Part shown: piece by piece, positions 33,279 through 41,560 of the stretch | How positions within the stretch are numbered: the first letter of the stretch is position 1 | Layout of the letters: each line of letters starts with the position of its first letter | Assembly (NCBI GenBank): GCA_900542625.1 | Contig: UQOH01000008.1 | Span: 1 to 47,315 of the forward strand | Length of the DNA stretch: 47,315 bases | Reading direction: 5' to 3' | Source: an uncultured Fusobacterium sp. | GTDB lineage: Bacteria; Fusobacteriota; Fusobacteriia; Fusobacteriales; Fusobacteriaceae | Notes under the pieces: generated by a model | What the model was told of the DNA's origin: nothing | The model's database searches: none | Seen by the model: only the letters and a program-made list of their open reading frames with translations | Translations under genes and position numbers: made by a program

Positions 33279-35228
33279 ATGCTTTCAAAAAGTTCTTTAA
33301 GTTTTAGCGACGAAATGAAACAATTCCATGAAGGAATTAACCCAAGACTTCATCATCTCTTGGGGAGCAGACTTACAAAAGAAAAGGGTACAGCAGGAGT
33401 CGAATTTAAAGTTTGGGCTCCAAATGCAAAAGAAGTAAGAGTAGTAGGAGAATTTAACAACTGGAATGGAAAGAAACATTTGATGAAATTCAACCCTCAT
33501 CAGGGAGTATGGACTCTTTTTATTCCGAAACTGAAAGAGGGAGATATTTACAAATATGAAATTTTACCTAAAAAAGGAGAAAAATTTCTAAAATCAGATC
33601 CTTTTGCTTTTTTCTCTGAGCTTAGACCAAACACTGCATCTGTGATTAAAGATGTTCTTGCAGAATATCCATGGGAAGACAGTAAATGGCTGAAGGAAAG
33701 AGAAAATTGGAATTCATATGAAAAACCTATGAACATTTATGAACTCCATCTGGGTTCTTGGAAAAAAAGACCTGTTGAAAAGGAAGAGGGAAAAGAAAAA
33801 GAAGAGGACGGAAGAGGTTTTTATACCTACAAAGAAATTGCTGATAAATTATTGCCATATATTTTAGAAATGGGGTATACTCATATTGAGATCATGCCTC
33901 TTGCAGAGCATCCTCTTGATGCTTCTTGGGGATATCAGGTAACAGGATATTTCTCAATAACAAGCAGATATGGAGATCCTGATGGATTTAAATATTTTGT
34001 CAATGAATTTCACAAAGCAGGTATAGGAATTATAATGGACTGGGTTCCCGGACACTTCTGTAAGGACTCTCATGGATTATATAAATTTGACGGTTCACCT
34101 CTTTATGAATATGAAGATGACAGACGTGGTGAAAACTATGGCTGGGGAACTGCAAACTTTAATCTTGGAAGTCCTGAAGTAAGAAGTTTTCTTGTTTCAA
34201 ATGCAGTATTTTTATACGAAGTATATCATATTGACGGAATAAGAGCAGATGCTATTTCCAATGTAATATATATGGAGTATGGAAAACCTGAAGTTCACGG
34301 TTTAAAAAATAAATATGGAGGAGATGAAGATTTAGAGGCTATCGAGTTCTTAAGAGAACTTAACAAAACAGTCTTTGAATATTTTAAAAATCCTCTTATG
34401 ATAGCTGAAGAAGCTACTGCATGGCCTCTTGTTACAAGACCATCATATATAGGCGGACTTGGTTTCAACTATAAATGGAACATGGGTTGGATGAATGATA
34501 TGCTTAAGTATATGGAACTTGATCCAATTTATAGAAAATATAATCACAATCTTATAACTTTCTCACTAATGTATAGTTTTTCTGAAAACTTCATTTTATC
34601 ACTTTCACATGATGAAGTGGTACACGGTAAGAAATCACTTCTTGATAAGATGTTTGGACATTATGAGAATAAATTTGCTTCATTGAGAATGTTTTATGGA
34701 TATATGTATACACACCCGGGTAAAAAACTATTATTTATGGGTGGAGAATTTGGTCAGTTTATTGAGTGGAGATTCTATGAAGAGCTTGAGTGGAAACTGC
34801 TTAAATATCCTATTCATGACAGTATGAAAGCTTATACAAGAGATTTAAACCACTTGTATAAACAGGAAAAAGCTCTTTGGGAACTTGATTGTACAAGTGA
34901 TGGTTTCCAATGGATAGATCACAACAACGCAGACCAAAGCATTATATCTTACGTTAGAAAAAGTAAAGATAAAAATGATTACCTTGTAATTGTTTGCAAC
35001 TTTACTCCAGTGCACTATTCTGATTTTAAGGTTGGAATCCCTAGAATCACTGATTATGAAGAGATTTTCAACAGTGACAGAGATATCTACGGAGGTTCAA
35101 ATATTAGAAATATGGGAATTATTAAACCGCTGACAGCAGAAAAGCATGGAATGCCTTATTCTGTTTCTCTGGAAATTCCTCCATTATCTACAATAATCTT
35201 AAAACCTAAATTCGCTTCAAAAAAATAG
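33279..35228 (+). CDS. glgB: 1,4-alpha-glucan branching enzyme
   Basis: GlgB introduces alpha-1,6 branches into glycogen. The 649-residue GH13 protein has an N-terminal CBM48 domain (VWAPNAKEVRVVGEFNNWNG, about residues 45-65). The catalytic barrel carries Asp324 (GIRADAISN, nucleophile), the acid Glu in AEEATAW (residues 377-378) and Asp445 in LSHDEVVHGK. A short Lys/Glu-rich insert (about residues 168-180) sits before the barrel. The ATG at 33279 is chosen with GGGGTG upstream; an earlier in-frame start at 33207 would lie in the preceding terminator. It leads the glycogen operon. I found no convincing promoter in the 45-base gap, though TATAAAAT is present at 33243. Confidence 0.95.
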   Translation: MLSKSSLSFSDEMKQFHEGINPRLHHLLGSRLTKEKGTAGVEFKVWAPNAKEVRVVGEFNNWNGKKHLMKFNPHQGVWTLFIPKLKEGDIYKYEILPKKGEKFLKSDPFAFFSELRPNTASVIKDVLAEYPWEDSKWLKERENWNSYEKPMNIYELHLGSWKKRPVEKEEGKEKEEDGRGFYTYKEIADKLLPYILEMGYTHIEIMPLAEHPLDASWGYQVTGYFSITSRYGDPDGFKYFVNEFHKAGIGIIMDWVPGHFCKDSHGLYKFDGSPLYEYEDDRRGENYGWGTANFNLGSPEVRSFLVSNAVFLYEVYHIDGIRADAISNVIYMEYGKPEVHGLKNKYGGDEDLEAIEFLRELNKTVFEYFKNPLMIAEEATAWPLVTRPSYIGGLGFNYKWNMGWMNDMLKYMELDPIYRKYNHNLITFSLMYSFSENFILSLSHDEVVHGKKSLLDKMFGHYENKFASLRMFYGYMYTHPGKKLLFMGGEFGQFIEWRFYEELEWKLLKYPIHDSMKAYTRDLNHLYKQEKALWELDCTSDGFQWIDHNNADQSIISYVRKSKDKNDYLVIVCNFTPVHYSDFKVGIPRITDYEEIFNSDRDIYGGSNIRNMGIIKPLTAEKHGMPYSVSLEIPPLSTIILKPKFASKK

Positions 35229-35316
35229 TAATTTTAGTAAGTTAGTAAAAAGCAGTAAAAAAATAATTTAAATGTTCATACAAAAAAACTGAAAAACTAG
35301 GAAGGAGTAGATATTT

Positions 35317-36456
35317 ATGAAAAAAGAAATCGTTGCAATGGTATTAGCCGGTGGACAAGGAAGCAGACTAAAACTATTAACTAAAAACAATGCAAAACCT
35401 GCTGTTCCTTTTGGTGGAAAGTACAGAATCATTGACTTCCCTTTAAGTAACTGCACAAACTCAGGAATTGACACTGTTGGAGTTCTTATCCAATATAAAC
35501 CTCAAATCCTTAATAACTATATAGGTATAGGAAGAGCTTGGGACCTAGACAGAAACTTTGGAGGAATCAGCTTACTGCCTCCATATATGCAGGAAAGCGG
35601 AGGTTGGTGGTATAAAGGTACTGCTAACTCTATATACCAAAATATGGACTTTATAGATGAATATGATCCTGAATATGTTCTTATCCTGTCTGGAGACCAT
35701 ATTTACAAAATGGATTACAACGAAATGCTTGAATATCACAAAACTCATAATGCAGAAGCTACAATAGCAGTTTTACAAGTATCACTTGAAGAAGCATCTA
35801 GATTTGGTATTATGAACGTTGATGAAGATATGAAAATTTATGAATTCGAAGAGAAACCAGCTCAGCCAAAGAGCACACTTGCATCAATGGGAATTTATAT
35901 ATTCAACTGGAAAACTCTTAAAAAAGCACTTATCGAAGATGAAGCTAATGAAAATTCTTCTAACGACTTCGGTAAAGATATCATTCCTAAACTTCTTGGA
36001 GAAGGCAGCAAACTTATGGCATATCCATTTAAAGGATACTGGAAAGACGTTGGAACTATCGAAAGTTTATGGGAAGCAAACATGGACTTATTAAACAAAG
36101 ATGTTGACTTTGACATCTATGATAAAAGCTGGAAAATTTATTCACAAGCACCTAACAAACCTGGACAGGTTATTGGTGACAAAGCAAAAATCAAAAACTC
36201 TCTTATTACAGAAGGATGCGTAATTAAAGGGGAAGTTGAAAACTCTGTTCTATTCTCTGGAGTAGTTGTAGAAGAGGGAGCAAAAATCAAAGACTCTGTA
36301 ATTATGTGTGATACAAAAATAGGTAAAAACTCAGTGGTAGAAAAAGCTATATTTGGAAGAAAGGTTACTGTTGGAGATAACCTTGAAGTTGCCGGTAAAT
36401 CAGAAATACTTCTAATTGAAGAAGACAGAATAGTAGACGAAAATATAGTTAAATAA
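35317..36456 (+). CDS. glgC: Glucose-1-phosphate adenylyltransferase, catalytic subunit
   Basis: GlgC makes ADP-glucose from ATP and glucose-1-phosphate, the controlling step of glycogen synthesis. The 379-residue protein has the intact nucleotidyl-transfer loop LAGGQGSRLKLLTKNNAKPAVPFGG. It also has LILSGDHIYKMDY with the metal-binding Asp, the FEEKPAQPKSTLASMGIY block and a C-terminal beta-helix (about residues 285-379). GGAAGGAG precedes the ATG. It lies 88 bases after glgB and 20 bases before glgD, whose product is its likely partner in a mixed tetramer. Confidence 0.96.
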   Translation: MKKEIVAMVLAGGQGSRLKLLTKNNAKPAVPFGGKYRIIDFPLSNCTNSGIDTVGVLIQYKPQILNNYIGIGRAWDLDRNFGGISLLPPYMQESGGWWYKGTANSIYQNMDFIDEYDPEYVLILSGDHIYKMDYNEMLEYHKTHNAEATIAVLQVSLEEASRFGIMNVDEDMKIYEFEEKPAQPKSTLASMGIYIFNWKTLKKALIEDEANENSSNDFGKDIIPKLLGEGSKLMAYPFKGYWKDVGTIESLWEANMDLLNKDVDFDIYDKSWKIYSQAPNKPGQVIGDKAKIKNSLITEGCVIKGEVENSVLFSGVVVEEGAKIKDSVIMCDTKIGKNSVVEKAIFGRKVTVGDNLEVAGKSEILLIEEDRIVDENIVK

Positions 36457-36476
36457 TCGAGGGGAGATGTGAAATT

Positions 36477-37589
36477 ATGCTAAAAAATTATATCGGAATT
36501 TTAAGTGCCATTGAAAATAAAGAAAATCTTAGAAGACTTGCTGCACACAGAGCAGTAGCTTCTATCCCATTAGGTGGAAAATACAGAGTAGTTGACTTCA
36601 TGCTTTCTAATATGTCAAATGCCGGAATCACTACTATCGGAATTTTCACTGACAATGATTCTCGTTCTTTAAGAGACCACGTTGGAACAGGAAGAGCTTG
36701 GGAACTTAACAGAAGACACGGTGGAATATTCATGTTCAGTTTCAACAGAAGCATGAATGCAAACTATGATGTTCAAATGCTTAAAGACAACCTTGAGTTC
36801 TTATACAAAGCTAAAGAAGAAAATGTTATTTTCTCTTCTACTTATATGATAGGAAATATAGATCTTAAAGCAGCTGTTGCTGATCACGAATCTTCAAACA
36901 GAGACATAACAGTTGTATATAAAAAAGTTAATGATGCAGATAAAAACTTCTTAAACTGCGATTCATTAATGTTTGACAATGATAAAAGAGTTGTTGATGT
37001 AGCTAAAAACTTAGGAAACAACCCTCAAGCTAACATTTGTACAGAAATCTTTATCATGAAAAAAGATACTTTATTATCTTTAATCGAAAAATGTGCTTAT
37101 ATAGATTATGCATATAATCTTAAAGCTGTTATATATGAAAATATTAACAAATTAGTAGTTAAAGGATTTGAATACAAAGGATACCTTGCTTGTATCAACT
37201 CTCTTCTTGCTTACTACAAAACAAACATGGATATGTTGTCAGTAGATATTACAAGAGAATTATTCTTTAACGACTCTAACCCAATTTACAGTAAATCTAA
37301 AGATTCACCTCCTACAAGATATTATGACGGTTCTGTTGTAAGCAACGCTCTTGTAGCAAACGGATGTATCATAAAAGGAACTGTAAAACACAGTATTGTT
37401 TCTAGATATACTGTTATTGAAGAGGGAGCTGAAATTGAAAACTGTATCCTGCTTCAAAACTGTACTATCAAGAGCGGAGTTAAAATTAAAAACGTTATTA
37501 TAGACAAAAATGTTACCCTTGATGCCGGAACTGAGCTAAAAGGAAGTGACATCTATCCTCTTGTTATAGAGAAAGAATTTTCTGTATAA
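36477..37589 (+). CDS. glgD: Glucose-1-phosphate adenylyltransferase, GlgD regulatory subunit
   Basis: This 370-residue GlgC paralogue keeps the overall fold (IPLGGKYRVVDFMLSNMSNAGI, C-terminal beta-helix with IKGTVKHSIVS) but lacks key catalytic parts. The glycine-rich loop GGQGSRL of GlgC is replaced by SAIENKENLRRL, and the metal-binding SGDHIYKMDY segment is replaced by SSTYMIGNIDLKA. It is therefore probably non-catalytic and modulates GlgC, as in Gram-positive bacteria where GlgC and GlgD form one enzyme. The ATG at 36477 follows GGGGAG. Gene order glgC-glgD-glgA matches Firmicutes operons. Confidence 0.93.
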   Translation: MLKNYIGILSAIENKENLRRLAAHRAVASIPLGGKYRVVDFMLSNMSNAGITTIGIFTDNDSRSLRDHVGTGRAWELNRRHGGIFMFSFNRSMNANYDVQMLKDNLEFLYKAKEENVIFSSTYMIGNIDLKAAVADHESSNRDITVVYKKVNDADKNFLNCDSLMFDNDKRVVDVAKNLGNNPQANICTEIFIMKKDTLLSLIEKCAYIDYAYNLKAVIYENINKLVVKGFEYKGYLACINSLLAYYKTNMDMLSVDITRELFFNDSNPIYSKSKDSPPTRYYDGSVVSNALVANGCIIKGTVKHSIVSRYTVIEEGAEIENCILLQNCTIKSGVKIKNVIIDKNVTLDAGTELKGSDIYPLVIEKEFSV

Positions 37590-37629
37590 TCAATGATAGC
37601 TTCAATTTAAAACATAGGAGGCACCAAAA

Positions 37630-39060
37630 ATGAAAATACTATTTGTAGCTTCAGAAGCTGCTCCATTTCTAAAAACAGGAGGACTTGCTGATGTAGCACA
37701 TTCTCTGCCAAAATCTCTAAAAAAATCTGGAGTGGATATAAGAGTAATTATTCCAAAATATGGAAAAATTTCTGATGAATTTAAGGAGCAGATGGACCAT
37801 GTAGCTGAATTTACCGTTCCAGTAGGTTGGAGAAACCAATATTGCGGACTTGATCACTTAAAATATGATGGAATTGATTTTTATTTTATGGATAATGAAT
37901 ACTATTTCAAAAGAAACGAACCATATGGACACTATGATGATGGAGAGATTTTTGCATTTTTCTCAAGAGGTGTCTTAGAATCAATTAAACACATTGACAA
38001 TTTCATACCAGATGTTATTCATTGTAATGACTGGCACACTGGAATGATTCCTGTTTTCTTGGAAGCATTCTACAGATATGATGTAAGATTCCAAAATATC
38101 AAAACTATGTATACAATACATAACCTTAGATATCAGGGAATCTTCTCTAAAACTATTTTAACTGAACTTCTTGGACTTGATTATTCATACTTCACAGAAG
38201 ACAAATTAAAATATTATGATGCTGTATCATTCATGAAAGGCGGAATTGTTTACGCTGATATAGTAACAACTGTAAGTGAAACTTATGCAAACGAAATAAG
38301 AACTCCATACTACGGAGAAAATCTTGATGGTTTATTAAATGCTGTAAGCGATAAACTTTATGGAATAGTTAACGGTATCGACCACGATGCATACAATCCT
38401 AGAAGAGATAAAGATATTCCAAAAACTTTCGGACTTACAACAATGAAAAATAAATTTATAGATAAAGCTGAACTTCAAAAAGAATTAGGACTTCCTGTTA
38501 ACAAAGATATCCCTGTTATCGGGCTTGTATCAAGACTTGTTAATCAGAAAGGACTAGACCTTATCAAAGGTGTTATAGAAGAAATTCTTCACCTTGACAT
38601 TCAGCTTGTTATCCTTGGTACTGGTGACCAGACTTATGAAGATTTATTTGAATACTACTCACATATCTACCCTGAAAAATTATCTTCAAATATAGGTTTC
38701 AGCGACAAACTTGCAAAATTAATCTATGCAGGTGCTGACATGTTCTTAATGCCTTCATTATTTGAACCATGCGGAATCGGTCAGCTTATAGCTTTAAGAT
38801 ACGGAACTGTTCCTATTGTAAGAGAAACAGGAGGACTTAAAGACACTATCACACCATACAATAAATTTACTGGAGAAGGAAATGGTTTCTCTTTCACAAA
38901 TTACAATGCACACGATATGCTTAATGTAATTCAGCTGGCAGCAGAAACATACAAAGACAAAAAACAATGGCTTGTTATTCAGAAAAATGGTATGAAAGCT
39001 GAAACTAGCTGGAAAGACTCAGCTAAAAAATATAATGACTTATACAAAAAGTTAGTTTAG
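37630..39060 (+). CDS. glgA: Glycogen synthase (ADP-glucose type)
   Basis: GlgA extends alpha-1,4-glucan chains from ADP-glucose. The 476-residue GT5 protein has the N-terminal substrate motif FLKTGGLADVAHSLPK (about residues 14-29). HCNDWHTGMIP lies near residue 136, YTIHNLRYQG follows, and the C-terminal nucleotide-binding half has LVSRLVNQKGLDL and MPSLFEPCGIGQLIALRYG. Length is standard. AGGAGGCACC precedes the ATG. The gene lies 40 bases after glgD and 24 bases before glgP. Confidence 0.97.
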   Translation: MKILFVASEAAPFLKTGGLADVAHSLPKSLKKSGVDIRVIIPKYGKISDEFKEQMDHVAEFTVPVGWRNQYCGLDHLKYDGIDFYFMDNEYYFKRNEPYGHYDDGEIFAFFSRGVLESIKHIDNFIPDVIHCNDWHTGMIPVFLEAFYRYDVRFQNIKTMYTIHNLRYQGIFSKTILTELLGLDYSYFTEDKLKYYDAVSFMKGGIVYADIVTTVSETYANEIRTPYYGENLDGLLNAVSDKLYGIVNGIDHDAYNPRRDKDIPKTFGLTTMKNKFIDKAELQKELGLPVNKDIPVIGLVSRLVNQKGLDLIKGVIEEILHLDIQLVILGTGDQTYEDLFEYYSHIYPEKLSSNIGFSDKLAKLIYAGADMFLMPSLFEPCGIGQLIALRYGTVPIVRETGGLKDTITPYNKFTGEGNGFSFTNYNAHDMLNVIQLAAETYKDKKQWLVIQKNGMKAETSWKDSAKKYNDLYKKLV

Positions 39061-39084
39061 TAGAATAAGGAGAAGTGGAACAAA

Positions 39085-41517
39085 TTGCAGATAACAAAAG
39101 AACAAATTAAGCAGGATTATATAAAAAGACTTACATTTACATTTGCAGAAGGTGTAAATGAAGCCTCTATCGAACATAAATACATGGCTCTTGGAAAATT
39201 AATCAAAGACTATGTAACTGATGGCTGGGCTAAAACAAACAGAGAATACACACAAAGCAAGGCAAAACAAACTTATTATTTCTCAATGGAATTCTTAATA
39301 GGTAAATTATTAAATACTTACCTTATTAACCTTGGAATCAGAGATATATGCAGTGAAGCTCTTGCTGAACTTGGAATAGACCTTGATGAACTTGCTGCAA
39401 TGGAACCGGATGCAGGACTTGGAAACGGAGGACTTGGAAGACTTGCTGCATGTTTTATGGACTCAATGGCATCTCTTTCTTTACCGGCTCACGGATGTGG
39501 AATCCGTTTCAAACACGGACTTTTCAAACAAAAAATAGTTAACGGTTACCAAGTTGAAAAACTTGATGACTGGTTAAAAACAGACTTTGTATGGGAAGTT
39601 AAAAAAGCAAACAGAGGAATTAATATAAACTTCGGCGGAAATGTTTACATGAAAAAAGTTGGAGACAGATTCAAGCCTGTTTATGAAAACTGTGAAGTAA
39701 TCAGAGCAGTTCCTTATGACGTTCCTATTGTTGGATACCTTACAAAAAATGTTAACACATTAAGACTTTGGAGTGCTGAAGTAGATGAAAGCGATATTGA
39801 CTTATCTACTTTACAACGTGGTGACTATTTAAGATATCTTGAGCATAAATATTCTGTTGAAGAGATTTCTCAGGTTTTATATCCTGATGATTCAAGTGAA
39901 TCTGGAAGAAGACTAAGACTTAAACAAGAGTATTTCTTTGTAAGTGCCGGAATTCAGACAATAGTTCAAAGATTTAAGAAAACAGGAGAACATATCTCAG
40001 ATTTACACAACTTTATAGCAATTCATATTAATGATACTCACCCAGCTGTTGCTGTTGCAGAGCTTATGAGAATTCTTCTTGATGAAGAAAACTTAGATTG
40101 GGACGAAGCATGGAGAATTACTACTAAAACTTGTGCATACACTAACCATACAATAATGGCTGAGGCTCTTGAAAAATGGCCAAAAGATATGTTTGCAAAA
40201 CTTCTTCCAAGAATATATATGATCGTAGAAGAGATTAACAGAAGATTCTGTTTAGAAGTTTCTAAAAAATACTATGGAGACTGGAACAAAATTAATAACA
40301 TGGCAATCATTCAAAACGGAAACATTAAAATGGCTAACCTTGCTATTATAGGTTCTCATTCTACAAACGGTGTTGCATGGCTTCACACTGAAATCTTAAA
40401 GCACAGAGAATTAAAAGATTTCTACGAAATGTATCCTGAAAGATTCAATAACAAAACTAACGGAATCACTCATAGAAGATGGCTTATAAAAGCAAACACA
40501 GACTTAGCAGATTTAATGCTTGAAACAATTGGTAAAGACTGGGTTGCTGAGCCATTAAAAATTAAAGAATTAATGAAATTTGTTGATGATAAAGAAGTGC
40601 TTGAAAAGTTAGCTGACATCAAACACAGAAGAAAAGTTGAGGTTGCTGAATTTGTTAAAAAATCTTACGGTGTTGAAATAGATCCTAACTCTATATATGA
40701 TATTCAAGTTAAAAGACTTCACGCTTACAAGCGTCAGCTTTTAAATATCTTCAACATCATGAACTTATATAACGAATTAAAAGTTAATCCGGATATGGAT
40801 ATGGTTCCTAGAACATTCTTCTTTGGAGCTAAAGCTGCACCAGCTTACTATCTTGCTAAACAAATCATAAAACTTATAAACTGTGTGGCAGATAAAGTTA
40901 ACAACGATCCTGAAATTAAAGGAAAAATTAAAGTTGTATTCCTACAAAACTACGGTGTTACTCTTGCTGAAAAAATTATCCCTTCCGGAGATATCAGTGA
41001 GCAGATTTCTACTGCATCAAAAGAAGCTTCTGGTACTGGAAACATGAAATTCATGATGAACGGTGCTATTACAATGGCTACTCTTGACGGAGCAAACGTA
41101 GAGATTGACCAAGCTGTTGGAAGAGATAACATTGTTGTATTCGGTCTTACTTCTGAAGAGGTTATGGACTACTACGCACACGGAGGATACAGCGCAGTTG
41201 ATACATTTAACAACGATCCAAGACTTCAATTAATTATAGAACAATTAAGAAACGGATTCTTTGGTGTTGGACCTGATGAATTTGATTTAATCCTTAAAAA
41301 CTTATTTGATACAAATGATGAATTCTTTGTATTCAAAGACTTTGCTTCTTATGTAGATGCTCAAAGAAGAGTAGATTCTCTATACAGAAACAGAGAAGGA
41401 TGGTTAAAAATGAGTTTAATCAACATTGCAAACTCAGGAATATTCTCTTCTGATAATACTATTAAAAAGTATGCTGATGAAATATGGAATATCAAACCTC
41501 ATAAAATAGCAGACTAA
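39085..41517 (+). CDS. glgP: Glycogen phosphorylase
   Basis: GlgP releases glucose-1-phosphate from glycogen ends. The 810-residue protein has the GT35 hallmarks: EPDAGLGNGGLGRLAACFMDS near residue 105, INDTHPAVA, and the PLP-binding Lys655 in EASGTGNMKFMMNGA followed by TMATLDGANVEI. The start is TTG at 39085 with AAGGAGAAG upstream; no ATG lies nearby in frame before conserved sequence. Its place directly behind glgA puts synthesis and breakdown in one transcript, so activity must be balanced after transcription. Confidence 0.96.
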   Translation: MQITKEQIKQDYIKRLTFTFAEGVNEASIEHKYMALGKLIKDYVTDGWAKTNREYTQSKAKQTYYFSMEFLIGKLLNTYLINLGIRDICSEALAELGIDLDELAAMEPDAGLGNGGLGRLAACFMDSMASLSLPAHGCGIRFKHGLFKQKIVNGYQVEKLDDWLKTDFVWEVKKANRGININFGGNVYMKKVGDRFKPVYENCEVIRAVPYDVPIVGYLTKNVNTLRLWSAEVDESDIDLSTLQRGDYLRYLEHKYSVEEISQVLYPDDSSESGRRLRLKQEYFFVSAGIQTIVQRFKKTGEHISDLHNFIAIHINDTHPAVAVAELMRILLDEENLDWDEAWRITTKTCAYTNHTIMAEALEKWPKDMFAKLLPRIYMIVEEINRRFCLEVSKKYYGDWNKINNMAIIQNGNIKMANLAIIGSHSTNGVAWLHTEILKHRELKDFYEMYPERFNNKTNGITHRRWLIKANTDLADLMLETIGKDWVAEPLKIKELMKFVDDKEVLEKLADIKHRRKVEVAEFVKKSYGVEIDPNSIYDIQVKRLHAYKRQLLNIFNIMNLYNELKVNPDMDMVPRTFFFGAKAAPAYYLAKQIIKLINCVADKVNNDPEIKGKIKVVFLQNYGVTLAEKIIPSGDISEQISTASKEASGTGNMKFMMNGAITMATLDGANVEIDQAVGRDNIVVFGLTSEEVMDYYAHGGYSAVDTFNNDPRLQLIIEQLRNGFFGVGPDEFDLILKNLFDTNDEFFVFKDFASYVDAQRRVDSLYRNREGWLKMSLINIANSGIFSSDNTIKKYADEIWNIKPHKIAD

Positions 41518-41560
41518 AATAAAAAATTAAATTTTTAATTTGCTTTGGAAAGGATTAATG

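Noticed and set aside
41518..41557. AT-rich stretch between glgP and the GH13 gene as a terminator
   Set aside because: The possible stem is weak and purely A/T, and the two genes are closely spaced, so one transcript is more likely.
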